Assembly (NCBI GenBank): GCA_039820405.1
Contig: JBCBQC010000064.1
Coordinates: 1-37,806, forward strand
Length of the DNA stretch: 37,806 bases
Direction: 5' to 3'
Origin: CALLVY01 sp937899855
Lineage (GTDB): Bacteria; Bacteroidota; Bacteroidia; Chitinophagales; Saprospiraceae
Shown piece by piece: positions 25,901-33,230 of this stretch. The translations under genes were made by a program, and so were the position numbers. How positions within the stretch are numbered: the stretch's first letter is position 1; each line of letters starts with the position of its first letter. The notes below the pieces were generated by a model. That model was not told where the DNA came from, ran no database searches, and saw only the letters and a list, made by a program, of their open reading frames with translations.

Positions 25901-25920
25901 GTATGGTAAAACTTAACTAG
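22903..25920 (+). CDS. T9SS-secreted VWA-domain protein, paralog 2
   Basis: A 1005-residue paralog of the preceding gene. The ATG at 22903 begins a clear signal peptide (MKKLILSSLGLLLLGGLGLA); the frame is open further upstream but not signal-like. The N-terminal helical part (RQSYWETFYLEEHREAF) and the VWA domain align throughout. The MIDAS start is kept (DRSAS, Asp129) and Asp226 is kept (IIADG), but Thr208 of the paralog is Ala here (SWGAG). About 100 extra residues lie between the Ig-like part and the PECVRSGE segment, with FCSGSPIFYHGFDP and YFQAGFEYRLSI. The T9SS tail starts at LRVYPNPIRNE (~923). It is probably a surface protein with altered metal or ligand binding. Confidence 0.87.
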   Translation: MKKLILSSLGLLLLGGLGLAQSTSNPWEALHQFVESQRSVAIPNEAQILQSVRADAAREGQPVKNEADPLDGVRQSYWETFYLEEHREAFVEYKRLARKNQGSQRRATGPVDNPPLVRKCNLNIAVIVDRSASINTTEASNIQSGLTTFINNQVGLGNAVTFIGMSDSPSSPATVSPTVVYNAGVAATVHQQWIANLAFGGNRHSWGAGLTAAVGLSPDLVLIIADGASFNSAERTVACNAANLIKTNGVNGGTGGHIFVFGQNEPGEYNGNSLTTFLSFVVDDMPTPAGSSPNATDIANNDFIALPLGTFNNLGAWLGTLSPGQATVEVTSITNRNCVIDDVTISGTYTDCPPNVVVASIFLEFWQNGSFTGLSLPVMVNANGTWTVSSRRSILVSLGLNNGTWYDVRPRINLSSGNSILGDEFLVNTNNDIFLAKVSMPRIIVNDALNDRSTEMSRFCSGSPIFYHGFDPQSNDHFNAIQRKPIGDPRPYGEYRDVGFLGQSLDGFNGDLLALYPGYFQAGFEYRLSIAASNVPNCIGWSPTKVIFQVIDCCAPPAEISSVPECVRSGEEFTIEVRLKAPLRAEDIERIYSFNSDYTYQSHTSQREGNDLVLLLTFISNTCDCLGRILTLDIIIEGCPFPIWLMTDPLPCCAETCDFISVGEWGAGNCLFVDGQRGRPFQLIVSSPAAISAIFAESNSATCQVELVNLSVRPLFGTLYQVSGLMLFASSGCTGHALVSIRLQTAEGCCLVEQGFSFPEGCDLPELCLGTPPRPQVRNYFRDPAVLEVSIGLPPGSSLSITDLLTGATYAATVEGIECAPFLFNGDGSLDGVPCNGFRIPLPDGLVCRIEDGVSNVVNFQYEIRLGECRWIITGDYCQILAEIPIGPGPGGDEIPGGASEGLVDAQSETFQAHRAPATHQALRVYPNPIRNEAILQIDLSQLTSPVERMAITDLSGKLIELIPIPREVQSFPYQWPQSLRPGLYFITAQLSDGTTNSTRMVKLN

Positions 25921-25960
25921 GAGCTGCTTGCGAGGGACTTCCCTTCCCAATCAGCGACGG

Positions 25961-25991
25961 CCGGATCACCAAAGTGGTCCGGTTTTTTTTT
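25961..25991 (+). terminator. Intrinsic terminator of VWA gene 2
   Basis: A nine-pair stem CCGGATCAC / GTGGTCCGG with loop CAAA is followed by nine T. It lies ~40 bases after the stop. Confidence 0.85.
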
Positions 25992-26029
25992 GAGATTTCC
26001 ATTAAATTGGGGAAAAGCAAACGAACGCA

Positions 26030-26971
26030 ATGAGTCTTTTACTGCTACTGGTTGTGGTCCCCATCGGCTACGCTTTGCTATACCGAATACTGCCCAAGGG
26101 CAACCTGCTACAGGAATTGGTCAGCCTACCCGTCTATTGGTACCACATTTGGCGAAGCCCGACCGATCAGATGACCTACCGCCGCTACGATTACGGCCCG
26201 CACCGCCGACAGTACCTACTGCTTTGCGAGCCCCTCCCCCATCGAACCCGTCGACCGGAGGTGATCATTTTTTACCACGGTGGGGGCTGGATATTTGGCT
26301 CGCCGGAGCAGTTCCGGCTCAACGCCCATTTTTTTGTCGAACGGGGCTACACCGTTTTTATGCCTTCCTACCGCCGCGCTCCCCTTTACGGCTATCGCGC
26401 GGTCGACGAAGATTTGGAAGCCAGCCTGCTGCTGATCCGGCGGTTGATGGACAAGCGGGCCTGGAGCGATTGGCCCATGATGGTGAGTGGGATGTCGGCC
26501 GGTGGCAACTTGGCGGGGCTACTGCTTTACGACCGGCAGCGGCTGCTGCGGGTGGGCCTAAAACAGGCCCAATTTTCCCGGGCGCTTTTTCTGGGGGCCC
26601 CCTTGGACCTGCACCAAATGCCGCCCTCCCCACCGGTGTACTGGTACGGAGGCCCCCGCCAGTCAGAGACCTTCGCCCGGGCCAGTCCGGCCCAACACCT
26701 CCAGGCCAGCGAACGGGTTCCCGTTTGTTGGATCCACGGCGACCGCGATGGTTTGGTTCCCCTCCGAGCCTCCCAAGCCTTTATCGAGCGGTTGGAGCGC
26801 GTACAAGGGCGAGGAATTTGGAAAAAGCTCTTAACGGGGGGATCGCATTTAGATGCCGCCAGCTGGATTTACCGCGATAATGACCTGCGTGCTTTTGTCC
26901 TGGAATGGCTGGTGGCTACGGCACCGGAAGTGTCTACGGACCGCGGCTCTCAGCGCGGAGGCGAGCGCTAG
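26030..26971 (+). CDS. Alpha/beta hydrolase, esterase/lipase (HSL-like)
   Basis: A 313-residue esterase-like hydrolase. The oxyanion motif HGGGW (His83) and nucleophile GMSAGG (Ser156) define the hormone-sensitive-lipase-like group; Asp240 in GDRDGLVP and His273 in GGSHLD complete the triad. A hydrophobic N-terminus (LLLLLVVVPIGYALLY) could be a signal anchor, so the enzyme may sit at the membrane. The family cleaves carboxylic esters, often short acyl chains; the substrate here is unknown. It follows a strong terminator and is read in the same direction as the next gene, 108 bases away. Confidence 0.85.
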   Translation: MSLLLLLVVVPIGYALLYRILPKGNLLQELVSLPVYWYHIWRSPTDQMTYRRYDYGPHRRQYLLLCEPLPHRTRRPEVIIFYHGGGWIFGSPEQFRLNAHFFVERGYTVFMPSYRRAPLYGYRAVDEDLEASLLLIRRLMDKRAWSDWPMMVSGMSAGGNLAGLLLYDRQRLLRVGLKQAQFSRALFLGAPLDLHQMPPSPPVYWYGGPRQSETFARASPAQHLQASERVPVCWIHGDRDGLVPLRASQAFIERLERVQGRGIWKKLLTGGSHLDAASWIYRDNDLRAFVLEWLVATAPEVSTDRGSQRGGER

Positions 26972-27079
26972 CGAGCTACTCCGATTGACAAGTCGTAATT
27001 TGGCCCAAAATTAGGTGGTGTCTTACAAATACCCGATAAAGATTTTACCAAGTACTCGTACCTCAAACCCAATACCCTC

Positions 27080-27844
27080 ATGGAGCACGAACCACAATAC
27101 CGACCAGCGGAGGATTTATTCGCCAACCCGCCCCGTCTGCGGAGCCTGGAGCTGCAGTGTCCCGACTGTAATGCCCCCATCCACGGCAAGCAGATCAACA
27201 TCGATACCAGTTTGGCCCACTGCAACTCCTGTGGGAATACCTTCCAACTGGAACGGGAGCCGGAACGCGGCAAGCCCGAAATCTTTATGCCGGCTGACTT
27301 CGACGTACTGCGCTTGCGCAACGAGCTGGACATCGAATTCAAGTGGCGCCGCTCCCTCAACGGCTTCCTGACCTTTTTCACCCTTGTCTGGAACAGTATC
27401 CTCTTCATCATAGCCTCCACCATTATCCTCAGTGGCAGTTGGGGGATGCTGCTCTTCCTCGGCCTCCACGGCAGCGTCGGGATTGGTTTGTTGTACCACA
27501 CGGTCACGACCTTGTTTAACCGCACCAACGTCCTGGTCGACCGCGATTACCTGCGAATCGAACACCGGCCCTTGCCCCTACCCTTTTATCCCAATAAGGC
27601 CATTCCCATCCAGGACATCAAACAGGTGTTCGTAGAGCGTTACACGGCGGGCAAAACCAACGACGTCCCGGTCTATTCCTTTGCTCTGAGCCTGATTCAG
27701 CGGAATGGTAAACGACTGCGGCTGGTCCAGGGTTTGAAGCACGCCGAACAGGCCCAGTACCTCGAACAGGAGATCGAATACTTTCTCCAGATCGACGATA
27801 AAAAAGTCCTCGGAGAATGGGAAGGACACGTTCTTGATCGATAA
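27080..27844 (+). CDS. Zinc-ribbon protein with two membrane segments
   Basis: A 254-residue protein. The N-terminal zinc ribbon has Cys27-x2-Cys30 and Cys48-x2-Cys51 (CPDC, CNSC). Two hydrophobic segments (~95-117 and ~120-140) follow a basic stretch (KWRRS), placing the ribbon and the C-terminal domain on the cytoplasmic side. The C-terminal part (LVDRDYLRIEHRPLP, then PIQDIKQVFVERY) resembles small PH-like beta domains of bacterial membrane proteins. There is no enzyme motif. Role unknown. Confidence 0.8.
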   Translation: MEHEPQYRPAEDLFANPPRLRSLELQCPDCNAPIHGKQINIDTSLAHCNSCGNTFQLEREPERGKPEIFMPADFDVLRLRNELDIEFKWRRSLNGFLTFFTLVWNSILFIIASTIILSGSWGMLLFLGLHGSVGIGLLYHTVTTLFNRTNVLVDRDYLRIEHRPLPLPFYPNKAIPIQDIKQVFVERYTAGKTNDVPVYSFALSLIQRNGKRLRLVQGLKHAEQAQYLEQEIEYFLQIDDKKVLGEWEGHVLDR

Positions 27845-27923
27845 AATGGACGGTCTGGTGGGGGGAGACTTTAATAATTGCGAAGAAATCGCTAATTTCT
27901 AGCCAAATCAAAAAAATACGATC

Positions 27924-29054
27924 ATGGGATTTATGAACGATATGAAAAAGCTGCTTTTTGGCGCCAAATCCGTCGCCAAGTCCGCCACCAACAAGGCCGT
28001 TGATTCGGGTAAGGAGCTGGGCGATGACCTCACCGATCAGGCCGGAGAAGTACTCGACGGCGCTAAGGAAAAAGCGGGTCAGGCCATCGAGAACGCCAAG
28101 GATATTGCGGCGGATGCCTTGCAAAAAGCAAAAGAAGTAATGGAAAATATTGGGGAAAACGTGGCCGAAAAGGCTGGGCCCCTGGTTGAGAAAGGCAAAG
28201 AGGTGGCGGAAGATGTCGGCGAAAAGGTCATGGAGGTCACCAAACCGGTCCTCGACAAGGCCCAATCGATTGCCGAAGACGTGGGCAGCAAGGTCCTCGA
28301 CGTCACCCAACCCACGGTCGACCAAACCCAGGAAACCGCCGAGAACCTAGGCAGTAGCATCATCGAGTCCTCCAACGAGGCGCTGGGTAAGGCGCAGGAC
28401 TTTACCGAAGACGTCGGCAAAAAAGTACTCGACTCCACCGCCCCGGTGGTAGACAAAGCCAAGGAGATGGCCGAAGACTTGGGTCAGAAAGTGAAGGAAG
28501 TGGGAGGGGATGCCCTCGACCGCTTTAAAACGGCGGGGGAAGAGGTAGCCGACCAAGCCAAGGGATTTTTTGACCAAGCCCAAGAAGCCGCCGCCCGCGA
28601 AGCCCAAGGCCTCGACCCCTTTGGCGACGAACCCGTAGCCGATCAAGCCCAGACGGAAACCAAGCGGGAAAGCATGGATGATTTGATTGAAAAAGCCCAG
28701 CAAATGGCGCGGGAAGCCGAAGCCAAGGCCCAGGAAAAGACGGCGGGTTTTCGCGAAGCTCCGCGGATTGAAGACCAGCAGGATAGCCTCCTGGATGGCC
28801 ACGATGATTTCTTTGCCAAGGCCGATCGTTTTGCCCGCGGAGACTACCACAATACCGGAGATCAGGAGGACACTCCAGCCGACGGATCGGTCAAACTCAT
28901 CACCGAGCCCGAGCCCAAGCCCGAAGCGGATCAAGAGCGGCTCAACGACTTACTGAGCCGTACCGCCCCCGGCTTCGTCGACCGCGATGGCGACGGCAAT
29001 GAGCTCATCGACGACGCCGAAGTCCTCGACGAGGACAACGACAAGCCGGACTAA
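27924..29054 (+). CDS. LEA/apolipoprotein-like helical repeat protein
   Basis: A 376-residue, very charged protein without signal peptide or membrane segment. Residues 95-204 are five consecutive 22-residue repeats of the form [AT]E[DN][VL]G.K[VI]..., typical of amphipathic helices in LEA proteins, apolipoproteins and synuclein. The flanking regions continue the pattern loosely (KEKAGQAIENAKDIAADALQ). The C-terminal ~150 residues are acidic and probably disordered, ending in an EF-hand-like loop DRDGDGNELIDD (Asp353, 355, 357, final Asp364). Such proteins bind membranes or protect proteins during drying and osmotic stress; this is inference. It is convergent with the GAF gene, 52 bases away. 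Confidence 0.8.
   Translation: MGFMNDMKKLLFGAKSVAKSATNKAVDSGKELGDDLTDQAGEVLDGAKEKAGQAIENAKDIAADALQKAKEVMENIGENVAEKAGPLVEKGKEVAEDVGEKVMEVTKPVLDKAQSIAEDVGSKVLDVTQPTVDQTQETAENLGSSIIESSNEALGKAQDFTEDVGKKVLDSTAPVVDKAKEMAEDLGQKVKEVGGDALDRFKTAGEEVADQAKGFFDQAQEAAAREAQGLDPFGDEPVADQAQTETKRESMDDLIEKAQQMAREAEAKAQEKTAGFREAPRIEDQQDSLLDGHDDFFAKADRFARGDYHNTGDQEDTPADGSVKLITEPEPKPEADQERLNDLLSRTAPGFVDRDGDGNELIDDAEVLDEDNDKPD
28206..28535 (+). repeat. Five 66-bp in-frame repeats coding 22-residue helical units
   Basis: Units start at 28206, 28272, 28338, 28404 and 28470, each exactly 66 bases. Protein-level agreement is clear (AEDVG.KV core); DNA identity is lower, so the array is old. The third unit is the most diverged. 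Confidence 0.75.
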
Positions 29055-29106
29055 AAGCACCCACAGCGTCGATTGCCAGACCATCATTATCTTATGGAGA
29101 TTGAGA

Positions 29107-31482
29107 TTATACCGCAACGGTGACCCGGAGGGCGCGTAGCCCTTCGGCTCCCTGTAACTTATCCAGCTCCAACTCCTCAATACCGGGTTCCAAATGCCCC
29201 TGCTTGATGAGGTGTTCCAGATACTCCAGGTATTCCAAACGATCCTGCTCCTGTAGCCAGACGATGGCGATTTTGCCCGCCTGCGTCAGCCGCTCTCCGG
29301 TCTGCTTAATCACCGCCTTGTCAATTCGCTTCTTTAGTATCTCGTAACGAACGTTGTAGGTCCCGTCCACGTCAAACTGCTTCTCCTCCATCTTAAAGCT
29401 GATGCTGAGAGGGTTGTTGTATACAAACACCAACTGTGCCGTGGTCAATGGAACGGGCAGTTCCCTACCCTTTTCGGCCACCAGACGGGTCAGTTCACAC
29501 ATACTGAGCAATTGCCAGACGCGGAAATCCTTGAGGTAGAAATTACTAAAGCGCCCCTTAGGCAGCAGCGACTGACCGAGGTAGATGTTGTACTCAATCC
29601 CGTCCGTCGAATACTTTTCGAAAAAGTGTGGCAGGACCTCCTGCATTTTATTGTCCTCGCGTTCGAGAAAACGCGCCAGGATCTCGTTGAGTTGCCCCAC
29701 GCTGTCCTCGTAATCCTTTCGGTGGTGGTAGATGACGCCCAGTTGGGAATCGAGCTGATCGAAATACTGATTGATGCTATCGGTAGGAATTTGGGGGAAG
29801 TTGATCGCCAATTCCCGCAGCAGGGGATGGATCTCCGTGATCAGCATATTCATCACCTGCGACTCGTCGCTCGAAGCAAAGTGCCCTTCGCGTAGTCGGC
29901 CAAGAATTTCTTTGGACTTGGCCAAGTAGATATCGAGTAAGTGAAAATGAACCACATCGCGGGCTTCCTGCATCACCACCACCAGACGTTCGAGGTTGTC
30001 GATAAAATCGGCGATGATTGACTCGTTGCGCAGGTTGGAGGAGCCCACGATATCAGCCTGGGCGTAGAGGGGATAGACGTGGTCAAAGAGGATGGGTTCC
30101 AGCCCCTCCCGTTCGTCGGGATTGGTAGACCAGAGGTATTTTTTAGAAATTTCCGTAAACTTCCACTGGACGCTGGGATGGATCGAGGTAAATTCCTGTT
30201 GGACGAAGAGGTTGATTTCGTCGTTCAATTGTTGGATGTAGCGCTGGGTCCCCAGGGTAAACGTCTCGTTGACGTCGGCTAGCTTTTGAATGGTCAGCCG
30301 GGAGAAACGGTAGGGTTCGGGGTGGAAGAGTTCAAAAGTGCTCAACAGTTTACCATCACCATCCAGCAGGGGAATGAACAACAAGCTGCGCATGCCCAAA
30401 TCCCGGATACGGCGATCGAGGGGTGCGCTACAGTCCTCCTCGCGCAGGTCACCGATGATGATGGGCTGTAATTCTTTTCTGATTCGCCCGTAGATGCCTT
30501 GGTGAAAATCGCCGCGGGGAATCTTCATGATTTCCGAGGCATCGCCCAGGACACTCCACGAAAAAAAGCTCATCATCTCAATATTGGACAGCAGTACGGC
30601 CCCCACCGTAATATCGGGATCCTTGAGAAAGGAGCGAACGATACATTGAAAATCACTCAGGGCTTCGCGGGGTTGGACATCAGCCTTGTCGCTGACCATC
30701 CACTGCTGGAGCTGGTGGACCAACTCAGAATCGGTAATCTCCTGAAAGGTACCAATCATAAAGCCAGAGAAGGAGAAATCCTCGGGGGGAAAATGCTTGA
30801 GCCACAGCTCGGTATTGTCCAAGTTGTTGGTGAGGTGGTGAATCTCGGCGTCGGTCAGCTCGGGAATGGGCCGCTTGGCCACCACGTCGACGTAGTCCAG
30901 GATCACTTCGATTTTGAAATGGCGCTCCAGATCGGTCTCCGTATCGCGGATGACAAATTTTTCGGAGTTGATGGTGCTCAGTTGGGGCAGGTAAAACTTC
31001 TTTAGGAGTAAGGTGGCTACGTTGATGATCGGACTAAAGGCCGATCGCGCGCCGGGCGTATCCATCAACTGGACTTCCCAACGATCGGAAAACATCATCA
31101 TTTTGGCCGCATCGGTCATGTAGGCAAATTCCTTGGTAAAGGGCTTGCCCACAAAGCCGAGGGTTCCCTTCTGGAAAAGCGAAGGAAAAAACAGGGTCAT
31201 GAGGGCATCCAACTCGGTACCTCCCCCTTCCTGAATCCCCTCGATGGTAAAGTTTTCCAACTGCTCCTCCATCGACTTGATCACGTCCTTAATGCGGTTA
31301 AAATTATCCGAATCGTTGGTCAGATTGCGCTCCCGTGCCTTGACCAGGAGGGGGTTAAAACTAAAGGTACATTCGTAGGGAACGACCGAGGCTTCCTTCA
31401 TCTTCTGACGAAAATCACAGAGGGGGACGTAGTGGGCCGCGTCCATGGGTCGACGGATGGCGGGGTCTAGGTTGGTAGTCAT
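29107..31482 (-). CDS. Large GAF-domain protein of unknown output
   Basis: A 791-residue soluble protein. The central region (~290-400: SNIEMMSFFSWSVLGDAS, PIIIGDLREEDC, GMRSLLFIPLLDGDG, then ELFHPEPYRFS) reads as a GAF sensor domain. The N-terminal and C-terminal parts are helical and show no kinase, cyclase, phosphodiesterase or DNA-binding motif. I recall similar long single-GAF proteins in Bacteroidota, with unknown role. It has no signal peptide. The start is the only in-frame ATG near the end of the open frame. The gene faces away from the nitrilase remnant with a ~150-base gap, and its promoter is not obvious. Confidence 0.8.
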   Translation of the reverse strand: MTTNLDPAIRRPMDAAHYVPLCDFRQKMKEASVVPYECTFSFNPLLVKARERNLTNDSDNFNRIKDVIKSMEEQLENFTIEGIQEGGGTELDALMTLFFPSLFQKGTLGFVGKPFTKEFAYMTDAAKMMMFSDRWEVQLMDTPGARSAFSPIINVATLLLKKFYLPQLSTINSEKFVIRDTETDLERHFKIEVILDYVDVVAKRPIPELTDAEIHHLTNNLDNTELWLKHFPPEDFSFSGFMIGTFQEITDSELVHQLQQWMVSDKADVQPREALSDFQCIVRSFLKDPDITVGAVLLSNIEMMSFFSWSVLGDASEIMKIPRGDFHQGIYGRIRKELQPIIIGDLREEDCSAPLDRRIRDLGMRSLLFIPLLDGDGKLLSTFELFHPEPYRFSRLTIQKLADVNETFTLGTQRYIQQLNDEINLFVQQEFTSIHPSVQWKFTEISKKYLWSTNPDEREGLEPILFDHVYPLYAQADIVGSSNLRNESIIADFIDNLERLVVVMQEARDVVHFHLLDIYLAKSKEILGRLREGHFASSDESQVMNMLITEIHPLLRELAINFPQIPTDSINQYFDQLDSQLGVIYHHRKDYEDSVGQLNEILARFLEREDNKMQEVLPHFFEKYSTDGIEYNIYLGQSLLPKGRFSNFYLKDFRVWQLLSMCELTRLVAEKGRELPVPLTTAQLVFVYNNPLSISFKMEEKQFDVDGTYNVRYEILKKRIDKAVIKQTGERLTQAGKIAIVWLQEQDRLEYLEYLEHLIKQGHLEPGIEELELDKLQGAEGLRALRVTVAV

Positions 31483-31634
31483 ACACCGAGATTTTGTGGT
31501 TGAGTCGCGCTTGGTTTTACTTTGGAGACCCTAATTGGCCTTTCTTGGGTAACAAGAATCACCGCTAGATGTTGCGGAGAGCGATCAAGACTGGTAATGG
31601 TTGGATGTAAGATAAGAAATAATCGACAAATGCG

Positions 31635-32573
31635 CTACTCAAAGCGAACGACCCGCTGTCGGTCGCGATTGACGATCAGTTGGGTGACGTCCGGTCGGGA
31701 ATAATGCCCAGAGGGGTCGTAATTTTGCCGCTCTTCCCGAACCCGGGCGGGATCGAGTGCCAGCAGGTACAAGTCCTCCTGCCCCACCTGTGGCTCCAGG
31801 AGCCAACTGCCATCGGGAGCAGCCACACAGGAGCCCCCGTTGGCCAACAGCTCCGGGGCTTAGGCCAGAATCCGCTCAAGATGGGGGCTATTGGGGGGAA
31901 AATCACTCCGTCGCATGAGCCCGGACACCGAAACGACGTAGGAACGCCCCTCCCGAGCTAAAAAGCGGGTCAAAATTTCGGTATTGCGGACATTGCCCGG
32001 CCAGAGGGCCACGTGGAGATCCTCCCCCAGGGCATACAGTGCGGCCCGGGGCAAGGGCATCCAATTTTCCCAACAATTGAGCCCGCCGAGGGTAAAATCA
32101 CCGAGCGGAAAAGTGCGCAGCCCGTGTCCATCTCCCGGTGCCCAGGTAAGACGCTCCTCGTAAGTCGGTACCAATTTGCGATGTACGTTGGCGATGGTGC
32201 CGGTGGGATCGATGTAGATCAAGGAGCAGTAAAGGCTGTGGCCACCGCGGTCTTCGGCCCGTTCGATGCTGCCCAGCATGATGGCCATCCGGTGGTCACG
32301 GGCCAGGGTACAAAGAGGGTCGAGGTGCCCGGCGCTGAGCTGGATGGCCTGTTGGTAGTAATGTGCGTGGATTTCCTTTTGCACGGGAGCGTTGAAGCGC
32401 GCACCATCGGTAAGCTCAACCCAAAAGGGGTAACCCGGCAGCAGGGCTTCCCCAAAGACGCAGAGCTGTGCCCCGGCCTCCCCGGCACGCCGTAAGTAAT
32501 TCGCCATTTTGGCGATGGTGGCGGCGCGGTCGAGCCAAACGGGAGCAATCTGGGCAATGGCGAGTTGGAGCAC
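31635..32573 (-). pseudogene. Nitrilase-family carbon-nitrogen hydrolase split by an in-frame stop
   Basis: The reading frame 32573-31635 encodes a nitrilase of ~312 residues but contains TAA at 31862-31860, codon 238. Both sides are in the same frame and join naturally: ...HLERILA, stop, APELLANGGSCVAAPDGSWL, ending with the family tail DPSGHYSRPDVTQL. The Glu-Lys-Cys triad (Glu42 in FGEALL, Lys133 in HRKLVP, Cys167 in GLNCWENW) is intact upstream of the stop. Nitrilases hydrolyse nitriles or amides and form oligomers through the C-terminal region that is lost here. It lies 22 bases after pyrE on the same strand. A sequencing error is the main alternative; a single G-to-T change of a GAA codon would suffice. 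Confidence 0.8.
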
Positions 32574-32595
32574 GGGTGGAGGCTTTGTGGAGAGA

Positions 32596-33114
32596 TTAGG
32601 ACATATCGGATTTCAACAAGAGGCTTTGCAGGGCAATGCCGGCGGCGGCTAGTTTTTCCTTCCCCCCCTGCTCGCGGTCGATCACGCACAGCGCCTGCGC
32701 CACTCGGGCTCCGCGATCGCGCAGGTCTTTGGTCGACAAGATGACTTGCCCACCGGAGGTCACCACATCTTCGATGATGAGTACGTTTTTACCCTCGATG
32801 CTCACACCTTCCGCCAATTTGGCCGTACCGTATTTTTTGGCTTCCTTACGAACAAAGCAAACGGGCAGCCGACAGATTTGGGCCATGACGGTCGCCACGG
32901 GAATCCCACCTACCTCCAGCCCCGCCAGCACTTCCGTTTCCGGGGGGATCAGCTTACACAATTCGGTGGCGATTTGGTGGAGCAGCTCCGGGTCGGATTC
33001 GAATTGGTACTTGTCGAAATATTCGTTGGAGACGATACCGGAGCGGAGGGTAAAACTTCCGGTAAGATAGCAGCGCTCTTTGACGCGGGCAGCAAGTTCG
33101 GCGTGGGTACTCAT
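32596..33114 (-). CDS. pyrE: Orotate phosphoribosyltransferase
   Basis: A 172-residue type I phosphoribosyltransferase that makes orotidine monophosphate from orotate and PRPP in pyrimidine synthesis. The PRPP-binding motif VLIIEDVVTSGG spans residues 111-122. The N-terminal GSFTLRSGIVSNEYFDKYQF and the LAGLEVGGIPVA loop are typical of OPRT, as is the FVRKEAKKYGT flexible-loop segment. Length is a little short, near that of compact bacterial PyrE proteins. It starts at 33114, with a candidate -7 box 33 bases upstream, and is likely cotranscribed with the nitrilase remnant. Confidence 0.93.
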   Translation of the reverse strand: MSTHAELAARVKERCYLTGSFTLRSGIVSNEYFDKYQFESDPELLHQIATELCKLIPPETEVLAGLEVGGIPVATVMAQICRLPVCFVRKEAKKYGTAKLAEGVSIEGKNVLIIEDVVTSGGQVILSTKDLRDRGARVAQALCVIDREQGGKEKLAAAGIALQSLLLKSDMS

Positions 33115-33146
33115 GAAGTCGTTTTGCGAAGTGAATGGATGGAGCG

Positions 33147-33154
33147 CAAAACTA
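33147..33154 (-). promoter_or_regulatory. Candidate -7 box before pyrE
   Basis: Minus-strand TAGTTTTG (33154-33147) matches TAnnTTTG and lies 33 bases before the pyrE start, giving a ~25-base leader. No TTG at the usual -33 distance is seen. Confidence 0.35.
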
Positions 33155-33230
33155 CGTTTTTTTTGCTGTTCCGAAGAAGGGGAAGGGGCAATTCTTTTTT
33201 ACCCCGACCGGAGGGCAGAGAAGCGGGAGC

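Noticed and set aside
26996..27013. Near-palindrome TAATTTGGCCCAAAATTA before the zinc-ribbon gene
   Set aside because: It contains a minus-strand TAnnTTTG match, but no gene starts there on that strand and the spacing to the plus-strand gene is ~70 bases. It could be an operator; evidence is insufficient.
27884..27900. Small hairpin AGAAAT/ATTTCT before the helical repeat gene
   Set aside because: Only six A/T-rich pairs. Expected by chance in an AT-rich gap.
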